From contig JAGZLX010000013.1 of NCBI GenBank assembly GCA_018364485.1, positions 1 to 31,356 on the forward strand: a stretch of DNA of 31,356 nucleotides, written 5' to 3'. Within the stretch, counting starts at the first letter, position 1. Each line of letters opens with the position of its first letter. Positions 16,277 through 24,061 of this stretch are shown one piece after another. This DNA is from Granulicatella adiacens (GTDB lineage Bacteria > Bacillota > Bacilli > Lactobacillales > Aerococcaceae). The notes below the pieces were generated by a model, which saw only the letters and a program-made list of their open reading frames with translations, searched no databases and had not been told where the DNA came from. The translations under genes and the position numbers were made by a program.

Positions 16277-16323
16277 GATTAGGATTAAGCAAATCATAAA
16301 TGATGAAGCTTAATCCAATCAGC
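16274..16323. repeat. long near-perfect hairpin
   Basis: GCTGATT-A-GGATTAAGC (16274-16290) pairs with GCTTAATCCAATCAGC (16308-16323), 16 bp with one bulged A. Inside the loop ATCAT pairs with ATGAT. There is no U-tract. The minus-strand arm codes for ADWIKL of the remnant ORF. Confidence 0.65.
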
Positions 16324-16410
16324 TACTGCGTCTACTTCATATAAACTTTTCTTTATTAAAAATTCGACCAAAGAGTATAGTGTTAATTCTTTGTAGTAAT
16401 CATTTTTCAT
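16294..16410 (-). pseudogene. possible 38-aa ORF or gene remnant
   Basis: Minus-strand frame starting at ATG 16410 and ending at TGA 16294, containing KNDYYKELTLYSLVEFLIKK and ADWIKLHHL. The product looks protein-like rather than random. No ribosome binding site precedes the ATG, and the frame stays open upstream through the gor promoter, which suggests the C-terminal end of a gene whose front was lost. The terminator at 16221-16249 would lie just downstream. No family recognised. Confidence 0.25.
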
Positions 16411-16462
16411 TGCGCAAATACGTATTCCATGAGCAGGGTTTAAGACAAAAGCAAAAGCGCTC

Positions 16463-16471
16463 TGATAGAAT
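16463..16471 (+). promoter_or_regulatory. extended -10 promoter of gor
   Basis: TGATAGAAT: TGn extension plus TAGAAT (16466-16471), 29 bases before the ATG. The -35 is weak (AAGACA, 18-base spacing). It resembles the promoter of the M16C gene. Confidence 0.5.
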
Positions 16472-16500
16472 GAGTGTGACGAAATAACGGAGGATGAGCA

Positions 16501-17850
16501 ATGAAAACATTTGATTTAATTTCAATCGGTGGCGGTAGTGGCGGGATTGCCACAGCAAACCGTGCAGCTATGCATGGGGCCCGCGTAGCCGTAGTAGAAG
16601 GAAACTTACTTGGAGGAACCTGTGTAAATATCGGCTGTGTTCCTAAGAAAATTATGTGGTATGGAGCGCAAATTGCAGAAGCGATTCACGCGTATGGTCC
16701 GGACTATGGATTTACCGCAGAGAATGTGAACTTTGATTTTGCGACACTCAAGAAAAACCGTGAAGCGTATATCGACCGTTCACGTAACTCTTATAATGGA
16801 ACATTTGAACGCAACAAGGTCACCGTGATTAAAGGGTATGCGCGCTTTGTCGATGCCCACACGATTGAAGTGAATGGGGAAGAGTACCGCGCCAACCATA
16901 TCGTGATTGCGACAGGAGCTAAACCTGCGATTCCAAACGTGGAAGGGAAAGAACTTGGCGGCACTTCTGACGATGTATTTGCATGGGATGAGTTACCTCA
17001 ATCAGTAGCCATCTTGGGTGCTGGATATATTGCCGTCGAACTTGCAGGTGTTTTACATGCGTTAGGTGTGAAGACAGACCTATTCGTTCGCCGCGATCGT
17101 CCACTTCGCAACTTCGACCATTCGATTATTGAAGTTCTTGTTGCGGAAATGGAAAAATCAGGACCAACATTGCACACAAACAAAGTGCCACAAAAATTGG
17201 TTCAACTTGAAAATGGTCATGTGGAAATTCATTTCGAAGATGGAACAACTTTCGCTGCTGAAAAAGTGATTTGGGCAACAGGACGCGTGCCTCATACAGA
17301 AGGATTAAACCTTGAAGCAGCAGGAGTGGAATTAACAGAACGCGGATTTATCAAAGTGAATGAATTCCAAGAAACGACAGCTGAAGGGGTATACGCTTTA
17401 GGTGACGTTTCTGGTGAAAAAGAATTGACGCCAGTAGCGATTAAAGCAGGACGCACACTAGCAGAACGTTTATTTAACGGACAAACAAACGCGAAGATGG
17501 ACTACACAACGATTCCAACAGTCGTGTTCTCACACCCAGCCATTGGAACTGTGGGGCTTACTGAAGAACAAGCCGTGAAAGAATATGGCGAAGAAAACGT
17601 GAAGGCATACTTATCAACGTTTGCTGGAATGTATTCAGCCGTGACAAGCCATCGCCAACAAGCACGCTTCAAACTAATCACAGCTGGAGCGGACGAAAAA
17701 GTAGTCGGACTCCACGGAATTGGATATGGCGTTGACGAAATGATTCAAGGCTTTGCCGTAGCCATTAAAATGGGCGCAACCAAAGCCGACTTCGATGCAA
17801 CGGTCGCAATCCATCCAACAGGTAGTGAGGAATTTGTTACTATGCGGTAA
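16501..17850 (+). CDS. gor: glutathione reductase
   Basis: FAD/NADPH flavoenzyme reducing oxidised glutathione in the cytosol. 449 aa, the family length. FAD motif GGGSGG near the N-terminus; redox disulfide Cys41/Cys46 in GGTCVNIGCVPKK; NADPH motif GAGYIAVELAG followed by the Arg-rich VRRDRPLRNFD that favours NADPH; second FAD motif YALGDVSG; C-terminal active-site block IHPTGSEE. GGAGG precedes the ATG. Single-gene unit. It implies that the cell makes or imports glutathione, in line with the glyoxalase gene at 25187. Confidence 0.93.
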   Translation: MKTFDLISIGGGSGGIATANRAAMHGARVAVVEGNLLGGTCVNIGCVPKKIMWYGAQIAEAIHAYGPDYGFTAENVNFDFATLKKNREAYIDRSRNSYNGTFERNKVTVIKGYARFVDAHTIEVNGEEYRANHIVIATGAKPAIPNVEGKELGGTSDDVFAWDELPQSVAILGAGYIAVELAGVLHALGVKTDLFVRRDRPLRNFDHSIIEVLVAEMEKSGPTLHTNKVPQKLVQLENGHVEIHFEDGTTFAAEKVIWATGRVPHTEGLNLEAAGVELTERGFIKVNEFQETTAEGVYALGDVSGEKELTPVAIKAGRTLAERLFNGQTNAKMDYTTIPTVVFSHPAIGTVGLTEEQAVKEYGEENVKAYLSTFAGMYSAVTSHRQQARFKLITAGADEKVVGLHGIGYGVDEMIQGFAVAIKMGATKADFDATVAIHPTGSEEFVTMR

Positions 17851-17861
17851 TATCAGGATAC

Positions 17862-18094
17862 GAGACCGAGCGCTCAGAAATGGACCGTTGGACCGGAACG
17901 CCGGAAGGGACTCGGGACGAGTCGTGCGGACGTTTCGGGAAACGCACGCCATTTCTGCGACGGCGAACTCAACTTCAGGATGTGAGAAAAGGCGTTTATA
18001 GGCGATGACGGTTCGCAGTTTAGCCGTAAGCGGTCTGGAAGACCGTGCGGACTAAACTCGAAAGGCTTGAGCCTATGCCTTTTCGAACTCAACT
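17862..18094. ncRNA. unidentified GC-rich structured element, two related modules
   Basis: Far more GC-rich than its surroundings and dense in paired arms: CAGAAATGG/CCATTTCTG (17875-17883 with 17949-17957), GACTCG/CGAGTC (17909-17923), CGTGCG/CGCACG (17923-17948), AGTTTAG/CTAAACT (18017-18023 with 18052-18058), GGTCT/AGACC (18032-18044) and TCGAAAGGC/GCCTTTTCGA (18058-18086, one bulge). Two motifs recur at matching spacing: GTGCGGAC at 17924 and 18045, and CGAACTCAACT at 17964 and 18084. It begins just after gor and ends 24 bases before a perfect terminator, which fits a plus-strand RNA made with or after gor. Strand and identity are not settled. It does not match tmRNA, RNase P, SRP or 6S as I know them. 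Confidence 0.5.
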
Positions 18095-18118
18095 AAAAAC
18101 AGGAAAACACGAGCACAA

Positions 18119-18151
18119 AAATACCCTAGATGACCATCATCTAGGGTATTT
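18119..18151. terminator. strong bidirectional terminator between gor/structured element and tRNA-Leu
   Basis: A perfect 15-bp stem AAATACCCTAGATGA (18119-18133) with TCATCTAGGGTATTT (18137-18151), loop CCA. A T-rich tail follows on the plus strand, and an A-run precedes it for the minus strand. Confidence 0.9.
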
Positions 18152-18162
18152 CGTTTTATTTA

Positions 18163-18245
18163 TGCGGCCGGCGGGACTTGAACCCGCACAGGTATACACC
18201 CACTGCCCCCTCAAGACAGCGCGTCTGCCATTCCGCCACGACCGC
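18163..18245 (-). tRNA. tRNA-Leu, anticodon GAG
   Basis: 83 bases. Acceptor stem GCGGTCG/CGGCCGC with one G-U pair, discriminator A, anticodon stem CTGTC/GGCAG with loop TTGAGGG (GAG at plus positions 18210-18212), a long variable arm typical of tRNA-Leu, and T-arm GCGGG-TTCAAGT-CCCGC. CCA is not encoded. It reads CUC and CUU codons. It lies 36 bases downstream of the SprT-like gene on the same strand and just before the terminator. Confidence 0.96.
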
Positions 18246-18281
18246 AGAACTATTTCAGTTTATCAAATGTTTGTTGGAATT

Positions 18282-18716
18282 TCAATCTAAAAGGATTAAT
18301 TTCCCACGACATTTTCCACATACATAGCGAGTCGTGTTCATTTTGCGCATTCTAGGGTAGCGGTGATGGCACGCGGTACATTCGTAAATGAAATTTGGCT
18401 CCTTCATGCGTTCGACAAATCGACTTCCGCCAACCTGATGAAGCAGGCGTTTGAAGTCCTGGTCACGGTGACGATAGCCGCCACCTGTTTGATGCAAGTG
18501 GTAATGGCAGAGTTCATGTTTAATGACGCCAATCAAAGCTTCTAGCCCCAGTTCTTGTTCGACAAGGGGATTAATCTCGATATTTCCCGTCTTCAAAAGA
18601 TAGCGACCGCCACTAGAACGCAGGCGTTTGTTATAACTAATTTGATGCGTGAATTCGCGGTGAAAAGACGTACGAGAAATCTCCTCGGTTAATTGTTGTA
18701 ATTCGTGTTCGTTCAT
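18282..18716 (-). CDS. SprT-like zinc protein
   Basis: 144 aa. Zincin-type motif HELCH (His67, Glu68, His71) in IGVIKHELCHYHLHQ, followed by a zinc ribbon of four cysteines (Cys113, Cys116, Cys133, Cys136). This is the bacterial SprT-like family; related proteins act as metalloproteases or nucleic-acid-associated factors, and the bacterial function is poorly known. ATG 18716 is chosen because GGAGGT lies 6-7 bases upstream; the longer frame adds 16 residues that overlap the regulatory region. Divergent from trkA. Confidence 0.85.
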   Translation of the reverse strand: MNEHELQQLTEEISRTSFHREFTHQISYNKRLRSSGGRYLLKTGNIEINPLVEQELGLEALIGVIKHELCHYHLHQTGGGYRHRDQDFKRLLHQVGGSRFVERMKEPNFIYECTACHHRYPRMRKMNTTRYVCGKCRGKLILLD

Positions 18717-18772
18717 AATGACCTCCGACCTTAGTGTAACACGCTTTGCCCCTTTAGAAAACAAGATAAACT

Positions 18773-18801
18773 TTGACCTTTTCGCACCAGAAAGGTAAAA
18801 T
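18773..18801 (+). promoter_or_regulatory. sigma-A promoter of trkA-trkH
   Basis: -35 TTGACC (18773-18778), 17-base spacer, -10 TAAAAT (18796-18801), 36 bases before the ATG of trkA. Confidence 0.85.
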
Positions 18802-18837
18802 AGGAAGGTATAAGATTTTCAATCTGGAGGAAACAAA

Positions 18838-20190
18838 ATGAAAATTGTTGTTGTCGGTGGGGGGAAAGTCGGCGAAGTGATTTGCCAGGAACTCTCAACG
18901 GAAGAAAATGACATTGTATTGATTGATAAAAACCAAGATTTAATCGATCGACTATTAAATAAATTCGATATTATGGGGATTTGCGGAAATGGTGCCAGCT
19001 ACGATATTCTTGTAGAAGCAGGGGTAGAAAACTGTGACATCTTTATTTCTGTAACAGAAATGGACGAAATTAATATTATTGCGTCTATTTTAGCGAAGAA
19101 AATTGGTGCGGAATACACGGTTGCGCGTGTTCGTAATCCTGAGTATTCACAACAACTACAACTCGTTCGTGAAAGTCTAGGGATTTCATTGCTGATTAAC
19201 CCAGAGCTTTCTACGGCTCGTGATATCGCCAATAATTTTAATTATCCTTCTGCATTAAGTGTAGAAAATTTCGTTGGGAATCGTGTCAGCTTACTTGAAT
19301 TAGAGATTAATGAGGGGTCAGCACTTGCAGGATTGACCCTAAAAGAAGTGCGTAATCGATTTGAATCTATCTTAATCTGTGTGATTCACCGTAATGATCA
19401 AAGCTTCATTCCAGATGGGGATTCAACACTTGAAGAAGGAGACCATGTATTTATTACAGGGGCGTATCCAGACCTTCGCAATTTCTTAAAATTAACAGGT
19501 CAAGAAACGAAGAGTGTGTCTTCTGCTACGATTGTCGGTGGTGGACGTATTACTTATTACTTACTCAATATGTTGAAACAAACAAAAATCAACACCAAAG
19601 TCATCGAAGTCAATGAAGAACGCTGTGAAACTTTAAGCTATGCGTTCCCACATTCAACCATCATTCATGCCGATGGAACAGACCACGATGTATTAGAAGA
19701 ACAACGTATTACAGAATATGATGTGTTTGTATCGATGACAGGGATTGACGAAGAAAACTTAATTCTTTCAGCATATGCGAAACAACAAGGCGTACCAAAG
19801 ATTATTACGAAGATGAGCCGTCCAGCACTTCTTAAAGTGTTTAAAGGCTTTGATAATCAATCCATCGTGACACCAAAACGTATTGTTGCCAACGAAATTA
19901 TCCAATTCGTGCGTTCACGTTCGAATACTCAAGGATCAAATGTCGAAGCGTTATACCGTTTAGCGGATAATCAAGTTGAAGCGTTGCAATTCCGTGTTCA
20001 AAAGAATAGTGCGATTTGTGGCATTCCTTTATCAGAACTAAAGACAAAATCAAACCTCTTGATTGCGTTTATCGTTCGTGGAGAAAAACTCATTTATCCA
20101 GCCGGTAGTGATACGATTGAACCATTTGATAAGGTAATCGTCGTTACAACGGAAAAAGACTTTGATGACATTAACGACATTTTGGAATAG
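18838..20190 (+). CDS. trkA: Trk potassium uptake regulatory subunit TrkA
   Basis: Cytosolic nucleotide-binding ring subunit gating TrkH. 450 aa, with two RCK_N/RCK_C halves as in classical TrkA. First Rossmann motif VVGGGKVGEV (residues 6-14) with the acidic end DKNQ; second TIVGGGRITYYLL (about 231-244). RCK_C domains lie near 135-215 and 370-450. CTGGAGG precedes the ATG. trkH follows after 10 bases. Confidence 0.93.
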   Translation: MKIVVVGGGKVGEVICQELSTEENDIVLIDKNQDLIDRLLNKFDIMGICGNGASYDILVEAGVENCDIFISVTEMDEINIIASILAKKIGAEYTVARVRNPEYSQQLQLVRESLGISLLINPELSTARDIANNFNYPSALSVENFVGNRVSLLELEINEGSALAGLTLKEVRNRFESILICVIHRNDQSFIPDGDSTLEEGDHVFITGAYPDLRNFLKLTGQETKSVSSATIVGGGRITYYLLNMLKQTKINTKVIEVNEERCETLSYAFPHSTIIHADGTDHDVLEEQRITEYDVFVSMTGIDEENLILSAYAKQQGVPKIITKMSRPALLKVFKGFDNQSIVTPKRIVANEIIQFVRSRSNTQGSNVEALYRLADNQVEALQFRVQKNSAICGIPLSELKTKSNLLIAFIVRGEKLIYPAGSDTIEPFDKVIVVTTEKDFDDINDILE

Positions 20191-20200
20191 AGGTGTCTGA

Positions 20201-21664
20201 ATGAATATCAAAACAGTTCGCTATTTTGTGGGAAAGATGCTTCAAGTTGAAGCGGCGCTCTTAGCCTTACCACTGATTATTAGCTTTATCTATCAAGAGT
20301 CATTAACTCAAAAACTGGCTTATGCCGGAACAATTCTGTTACTACTGGTAATTGGGCTTCTCTTAAGCTTTAAAAAGCCAGAGCCTCTAAAAATCATGGC
20401 GCGTGACGGAGTCGTCACCGTAGCCTTAAGCTGGATTTTACTCTCGTTCTTTGGTGGACTTCCATTTGTTTTCACAGGAGAAATTCCAAATGTAGTGGAT
20501 GCCTTCTTTGAAACGGCGAGTGGATTAACGACCACTGGTTCAAGTATTATTCCAGACCTTTCAGTGCTCGCACATTCTTCATTATTTTGGAGAAGCTTCA
20601 CTCACTTAGTCGGTGGGATGGGGGTACTAGTATTCGCACTTGCGATTCTACCAAGCCATGGTTCTGAATCCGTGCAGCTGATGCGTGCGGAAGTTCCAGG
20701 TCCTGTGTTTGGGAAACTTGTATCAAAATTAGCGCATACGGCGCAAATCTTATATATGATTTACTTAGCGATGACAGCCGTATTAATCATCATTTTAGTC
20801 GTCTTCCAAGTACCGCTCTTTGATTCCATGCTACTATCGTTTGGTACAGCAGGGACAGGTGGTTTCGGGATTAACAATGCCGGATTTAGTATTTATGCCA
20901 ATCCAGCTGCCGTTGAATGGATTATCGGGGTAGGGATGATGCTCTTTGGAATCAACTTTAACTTGTATTATTTCGTTCTTCTAGGTGCTGTGAAAGACGT
21001 GATTAAAGACGAAGAAATGCGTACGTATGTCGGAATCGTCCTCAGCTTTACAATGATTATTTTCATCGTATTGTCGATTACTCAATCTGCTTTAGGCGTT
21101 CCAATTCGTAGCGTGTTCTTCACGGTATCGTCGATTATGACAACAACCGGATATTCAACCGTCGACTTTGGGCTCTGGGGCTTGTTCCCACATGTGCTCC
21201 TCTTACTACTAATGTTTATCGGAGGATGTGCAGGGTCAACAGCCGGGGGGATTAAAGTCTCTCGTGTTATCGTGTACTTCAAGAGTGCCATTGCCGAATT
21301 AAAACGTATGGGCCAACCTCGTCGTGTGTTTGTACCAACGATGAATGGAAAACCAATCGATAATAAGATGGAGAAGAGTATCGCCAACTACTTAATCGTA
21401 TATGTGTTGGTCTTTCTATGCTTATTACTCTGCGTTTCCTTTGAAGCGGGCGATTTTACAACAGCCTTCTCCAGTGTGGCCGCAACCTTTAACAACATTG
21501 GGCCAGGGCTTGGTCAAGTAGGGCCTACAAGCAACTTCTCAATGTATTCAGATTTCAATACATTTATGCTTGCGATTGGGATGATTGCCGGACGTTTGGA
21601 AATTTATCCAATCATCATGCTTTTCTCACCAACAACCATGAAGGCATTTGCGCGTAGACGTTAA
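20201..21664 (+). CDS. trkH: Trk potassium channel/transporter subunit TrkH
   Basis: Membrane K+-translocating subunit, 487 aa. Four selectivity-filter loops each carry the key Gly: ASGLTTTGSS, GTAGTGGFG, SIMTTTGYST and TFNNIGPGLG. The pattern of about ten membrane helices around them is typical. It ends with the basic tail KAFARRR. AGAGGTG lies before the ATG, and it is coexpressed with trkA. A terminator follows at once. Confidence 0.93.
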   Translation: MNIKTVRYFVGKMLQVEAALLALPLIISFIYQESLTQKLAYAGTILLLLVIGLLLSFKKPEPLKIMARDGVVTVALSWILLSFFGGLPFVFTGEIPNVVDAFFETASGLTTTGSSIIPDLSVLAHSSLFWRSFTHLVGGMGVLVFALAILPSHGSESVQLMRAEVPGPVFGKLVSKLAHTAQILYMIYLAMTAVLIIILVVFQVPLFDSMLLSFGTAGTGGFGINNAGFSIYANPAAVEWIIGVGMMLFGINFNLYYFVLLGAVKDVIKDEEMRTYVGIVLSFTMIIFIVLSITQSALGVPIRSVFFTVSSIMTTTGYSTVDFGLWGLFPHVLLLLLMFIGGCAGSTAGGIKVSRVIVYFKSAIAELKRMGQPRRVFVPTMNGKPIDNKMEKSIANYLIVYVLVFLCLLLCVSFEAGDFTTAFSSVAATFNNIGPGLGQVGPTSNFSMYSDFNTFMLAIGMIAGRLEIYPIIMLFSPTTMKAFARRR

Positions 21665-21685
21665 CCAATTCTTAAACAAATAGAT

Positions 21686-21729
21686 AAAGAACTTTAAGGA
21701 AAGAACACTTTTTTCTTAAAGTTCTTTTT
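21686..21729 (+). terminator. terminator of trkA-trkH
   Basis: AAAGAACTTTAAG (21686-21698) pairs perfectly with CTTAAAGTTCTTT (21715-21727), then a T-run. The inner loop can add a few more pairs. Confidence 0.85.
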
Positions 21730-21742
21730 GTATACTATAGAT

Positions 21743-21758
21743 GTAACGAATGAGTTAC
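21743..21758. promoter_or_regulatory. dyad GTAAC-N6-GTTAC, possible operator
   Basis: A 5-bp inverted repeat with a 6-base spacer, about 10 bases after a TATACT -10-like box (21731-21736) and before the ribosome binding site of the DUF1002 gene. Its function is inferred from position only. Confidence 0.3.
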
Positions 21759-21783
21759 GATTGAAAACAAAGGAGGTTCATTC

Positions 21784-22716
21784 ATGAAAAAATGGGTGAA
21801 GGCAACCGCAGTCGTCCTTGCATTGATGGGATTATCCATGAAGAATGCATATGCTATCGATACAACGACCGTTAATGAAAAATGGGGAAAACCAACCGTG
21901 GTTTATGGTGGTGGACTCAGTGAGGCGCAAATTCAGCAAACTTCTCAATTATTAGGCATTAAAGATCCAAATACCGTATTAACGGAAACAGCAACCGGAC
22001 AAGATTTAATTAAATATCTTGGAAGTGGTGACGGAAATACCTCTGTCATGATTTCGTCGGTAATGGTTCAAAAGACAGACAAGGGCACAGGAGTGAAGGT
22101 GAAAATCAAGACACCTGAAAACATTACGCTCGCCAATGCAGCGATTACAGCCGGTGTCACAGACGCCGAAATCGAAGTGGCAGCCGTATCGAAAGTAACC
22201 GGTGAATCAGCTTTAACAGGGGTGTACAAAGCCTTCGAAGCCAATGGGGTGCAACTGGACTCTAAACGTACCGAAGTCGCACAACAAGAGTTAGAAGTCA
22301 CGAATAAAATCGCGCAAGAAAATGCCAACGCAAAAGGATTTGATTCTTCAAAACTCGATAAAGCGATGATTGAAATCAAGAAAGAACTTGCGGAACTCAA
22401 ACAAAAGCAAGGACAATTAGCAACAAAAGAAGATATCGAACGCATTATTAACGACGCTTTGAAGAACAACTCATTGCAAAATGTGATTTCTCAAGATCAA
22501 ATCAATGCCTTAGTCGCTTTTGCGCAAAACTACCAAAACACAAGTGCGATTGATTCCAAACAAGTATTAGAGCAATTAAATAGCTTGTCAAAATCAGTCG
22601 GCGAAAAGATTAACAGCTTAGTCGAACAAGCCAAAAACGAAGGATGGCTCGATAAAATCGCCCAATTCTTCCAATCGATTTTTGAATCTATCAAAAATCT
22701 CTTCTCACAAAACTAA
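21784..22716 (+). CDS. secreted DUF1002-family protein
   Basis: 310 aa. Signal peptide: basic MKKWVK, hydrophobic core VVLALMGLSM, likely cleavage after AYA near residue 25. The body matches DUF1002 (YpuA-like): NEKWGKPTVVYGGGLSEAQI, then SSVMVQKTDKGTGVKVKIKT and ITAGVTDAEIEVAAVSKVTG. The C-terminal third is helical and Lys/Glu/Gln-rich (coiled-coil-like, about residues 160-310). Secreted or surface-associated; the function of the family is unknown. AAAGGAGG precedes the ATG. Single-gene unit. Confidence 0.85.
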   Translation: MKKWVKATAVVLALMGLSMKNAYAIDTTTVNEKWGKPTVVYGGGLSEAQIQQTSQLLGIKDPNTVLTETATGQDLIKYLGSGDGNTSVMISSVMVQKTDKGTGVKVKIKTPENITLANAAITAGVTDAEIEVAAVSKVTGESALTGVYKAFEANGVQLDSKRTEVAQQELEVTNKIAQENANAKGFDSSKLDKAMIEIKKELAELKQKQGQLATKEDIERIINDALKNNSLQNVISQDQINALVAFAQNYQNTSAIDSKQVLEQLNSLSKSVGEKINSLVEQAKNEGWLDKIAQFFQSIFESIKNLFSQN

Positions 22717-22728
22717 AGTGTGAATCGT

Positions 22729-22760
22729 AAGCATGGAACAAATTTGTTTCATGCTTTTTT
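22729..22760 (+). terminator. terminator of the DUF1002 gene
   Basis: AAGCATGGAACA (22729-22740) pairs with TGTTTCATGCTT (22745-22756), one G-U pair, then a T-run. Confidence 0.9.
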
Positions 22761-22795
22761 AGTGCTCAACATAGCACTCGATTTTAAATAGAATA

Positions 22796-22804
22796 TGGTA
22801 TACT
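22796..22804 (+). promoter_or_regulatory. extended -10 promoter of the small membrane protein gene
   Basis: TGGTATACT, with an inverted repeat AGTGCT/AGCACT (22761-22766 with 22773-22778) just upstream that could be an operator. Confidence 0.5.
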
Positions 22805-22842
22805 GGGGATAGGAAAATAGAATCAATAGAGGAGGGATCATG

Positions 22843-23154
22843 ATGCCATCCAAGTATAGACAGTTACTGATGTACGTTGTTGTTGCTTTACTCTATTATT
22901 TAATCCCTGTTTTTCTGATTCAAGATACAGGGAGTGCAATGTTCTTACTATTGATTGGAATTCCAGTCATCGTCTTTGTGGTTTCGATGCTGTTTTCGGT
23001 AAAGTTTGGATATTATTGGTATTTCCCGATTATTATTGGTCTCTTATGGATTCCGAATCTCTTTTTACTAAATGACTCTGCGGCCATTTATATTCTGATG
23101 TATGCAGTTGTCAGTCTCATAGGACAACTCATTGGATTGCTATTCAAAAAATAG
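22843..23154 (+). CDS. small membrane protein, unknown family
   Basis: 103 aa from ATG 22843, or 104 from the adjacent ATG 22840; GGAGGG (22831-22836) fits the second better. Four hydrophobic segments (about residues 8-25, 30-50, 55-73 and 80-101) cover nearly the whole protein. Short loops, Lys at the ends, no catalytic motif. I do not recognise a family. Confidence 0.7.
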   Translation: MPSKYRQLLMYVVVALLYYLIPVFLIQDTGSAMFLLLIGIPVIVFVVSMLFSVKFGYYWYFPIIIGLLWIPNLFLLNDSAAIYILMYAVVSLIGQLIGLLFKK

Positions 23155-23159
23155 TAAAA

Positions 23160-23212
23160 AAATAACCCTGGCCATCGCTGATCAGGGTTTTCTGTTTTTT
23201 TTAGAATAAGAT
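23160..23212. repeat. direct repeat copy 1: terminator plus a copy of a gene's 3' end
   Basis: It matches 24007-24061 over about 53 bases: AAATAACCCTG at the left end, TCAGGGTTTTCT in the middle and TTTTAGAATAAGAT at the right end, with a handful of differences, mostly in the hairpin loop. In copy 2 the right end is the last codons and stop of the minus-strand zinc-ribbon gene. Copy 1 holds that tail without the gene. Confidence 0.75.
23164..23200. terminator. terminator of the small membrane protein gene
   Basis: AACCCTG (23164-23170) pairs with CAGGGTT (23183-23189), followed by TTTCTG and a long T-run. An A-run lies upstream, so it can also act on the minus strand. Confidence 0.8.
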
Positions 23213-23369
23213 CAGATGCAACAAATTTATTTTACATTTTTTGGGATATAATATTTTTAGACGATAAGATATATTCTGTTGACTGTTATTTTTAGAGTGT
23301 GTAAAATTTACATATGCTATTAAAAGAGAAGTTTCTTTCAGAAAAGCAAAAATAGTGGAGGTATGCAAA

Positions 23370-23981
23370 TTGAGAAGTACAAATATAAAGAAGAAATTTA
23401 ATAAGTTTAGTGTTCTATTGAATGTGGTATTAATAGCTATTATGGCTATTGGAGTGCTATTTTTCTTACCTAAGGAACAAAAATCAGAAGTCAAAACGTC
23501 AATTAATATCGAAAGTATTGAAAAAGTGAATGAAGTTGTATTTTTGAATGCGGGAGTTAATGAAATTATTACTGAAACAAAAACAACCCAAGTTTTTGGG
23601 TTTGATGTGCCGTTCTCTAGAAAAACAGCATTAGTAATCTTAAATTATACAGCTAAATTTGGAATTAAAAGTAGTGTAAAGGTTGAACAAATAGGTGAAA
23701 AAGAATATAAGGTTATCGTTCCAAAATTTGAAGTAATTGGTGTTGAACTTTCAAAAGATAATCCTTACAATTTGTATGATAATCATGGAGAGTTGTTAAG
23801 TGGAACTACAGAAGATGTTGATACTGGGAAATTGGTCACTAACCAACTTTCTAGTGATAAACAAGCAGAGTATTTAGATAAATTTAAGAGTGAAATTAAA
23901 GAATCTGCAATTAATTATTATAAAACATTATTTTCATCAATGGATTCTGAAGCAAAGGTAACTGTAGAATTCTCAGAATAA
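23370..23981 (+). CDS. DUF4230-family membrane-anchored protein
   Basis: 203 aa from TTG 23370. This start follows GTGGAGGT (23355-23362) at 7-8 bases, whereas the GTG at 23355 is inside the ribosome binding site and the ATG at 23363 opens a frame that stops after 12 codons. Basic N-terminus, one membrane anchor (about residues 14-35), then an extracytoplasmic domain with the DUF4230 pattern (early block on sensitivity to oxidation/turnover-like ITETKTTQVFGFDVPFSRK and a YNLYDNHGE stretch). Function unknown. It is clearly more AT-rich than its neighbours and bracketed by two copies of one terminator, signs of separate acquisition. Confidence 0.7.
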   Translation: MRSTNIKKKFNKFSVLLNVVLIAIMAIGVLFFLPKEQKSEVKTSINIESIEKVNEVVFLNAGVNEIITETKTTQVFGFDVPFSRKTALVILNYTAKFGIKSSVKVEQIGEKEYKVIVPKFEVIGVELSKDNPYNLYDNHGELLSGTTEDVDTGKLVTNQLSSDKQAEYLDKFKSEIKESAINYYKTLFSSMDSEAKVTVEFSE

Positions 23982-24006
23982 TTCTTTCAAATAAAATTTT
24001 AGAAAC

Positions 24007-24061
24007 AAATAACCCTGACCAGCGATGGTCAGGGTTTTCTCTTTGTATTTTAGAATAAGAT
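24007..24061. repeat. direct repeat copy 2: terminator plus end of the zinc-ribbon gene
   Basis: Partner of 23160-23212. It contains the shared terminator and the stop with the last three codons of the minus-strand gene at 24050. Confidence 0.75.
24011..24040. terminator. bidirectional terminator between convergent genes
   Basis: AACCCTGACCA (24011-24021) pairs perfectly with TGGTCAGGGTT (24026-24036), loop GCGA, then TTTCT. It serves the DUF4230 gene and the minus-strand zinc-ribbon gene. Confidence 0.85.

Larger units (their letters stand above)
16019..16500. other. repeat-rich intergenic region
   Basis: No plus-strand gene. It holds a terminator (16221-16249), an outer inverted repeat around it (16189-16276), a long hairpin (16274-16323), a possible minus-strand gene remnant (16294-16410) and the gor promoter. 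The first part (16019-16180) shows nothing recognisable beyond short ACAGCAC repeats. Confidence 0.5.

Noticed and set aside
17795..18092. Three overlapping open frames after gor
   Set aside because: They are open because the stretch is GC-rich with few stops. Their products are Arg/Ser-rich with no family look, and none has a ribosome binding site. RNA structure explains the region better.
23201..23494. Minus-strand 97-codon frame overlapping the start of the DUF4230 gene
   Set aside because: It crosses the terminator repeat and the DUF4230 ribosome binding site, with no ribosome binding site of its own.
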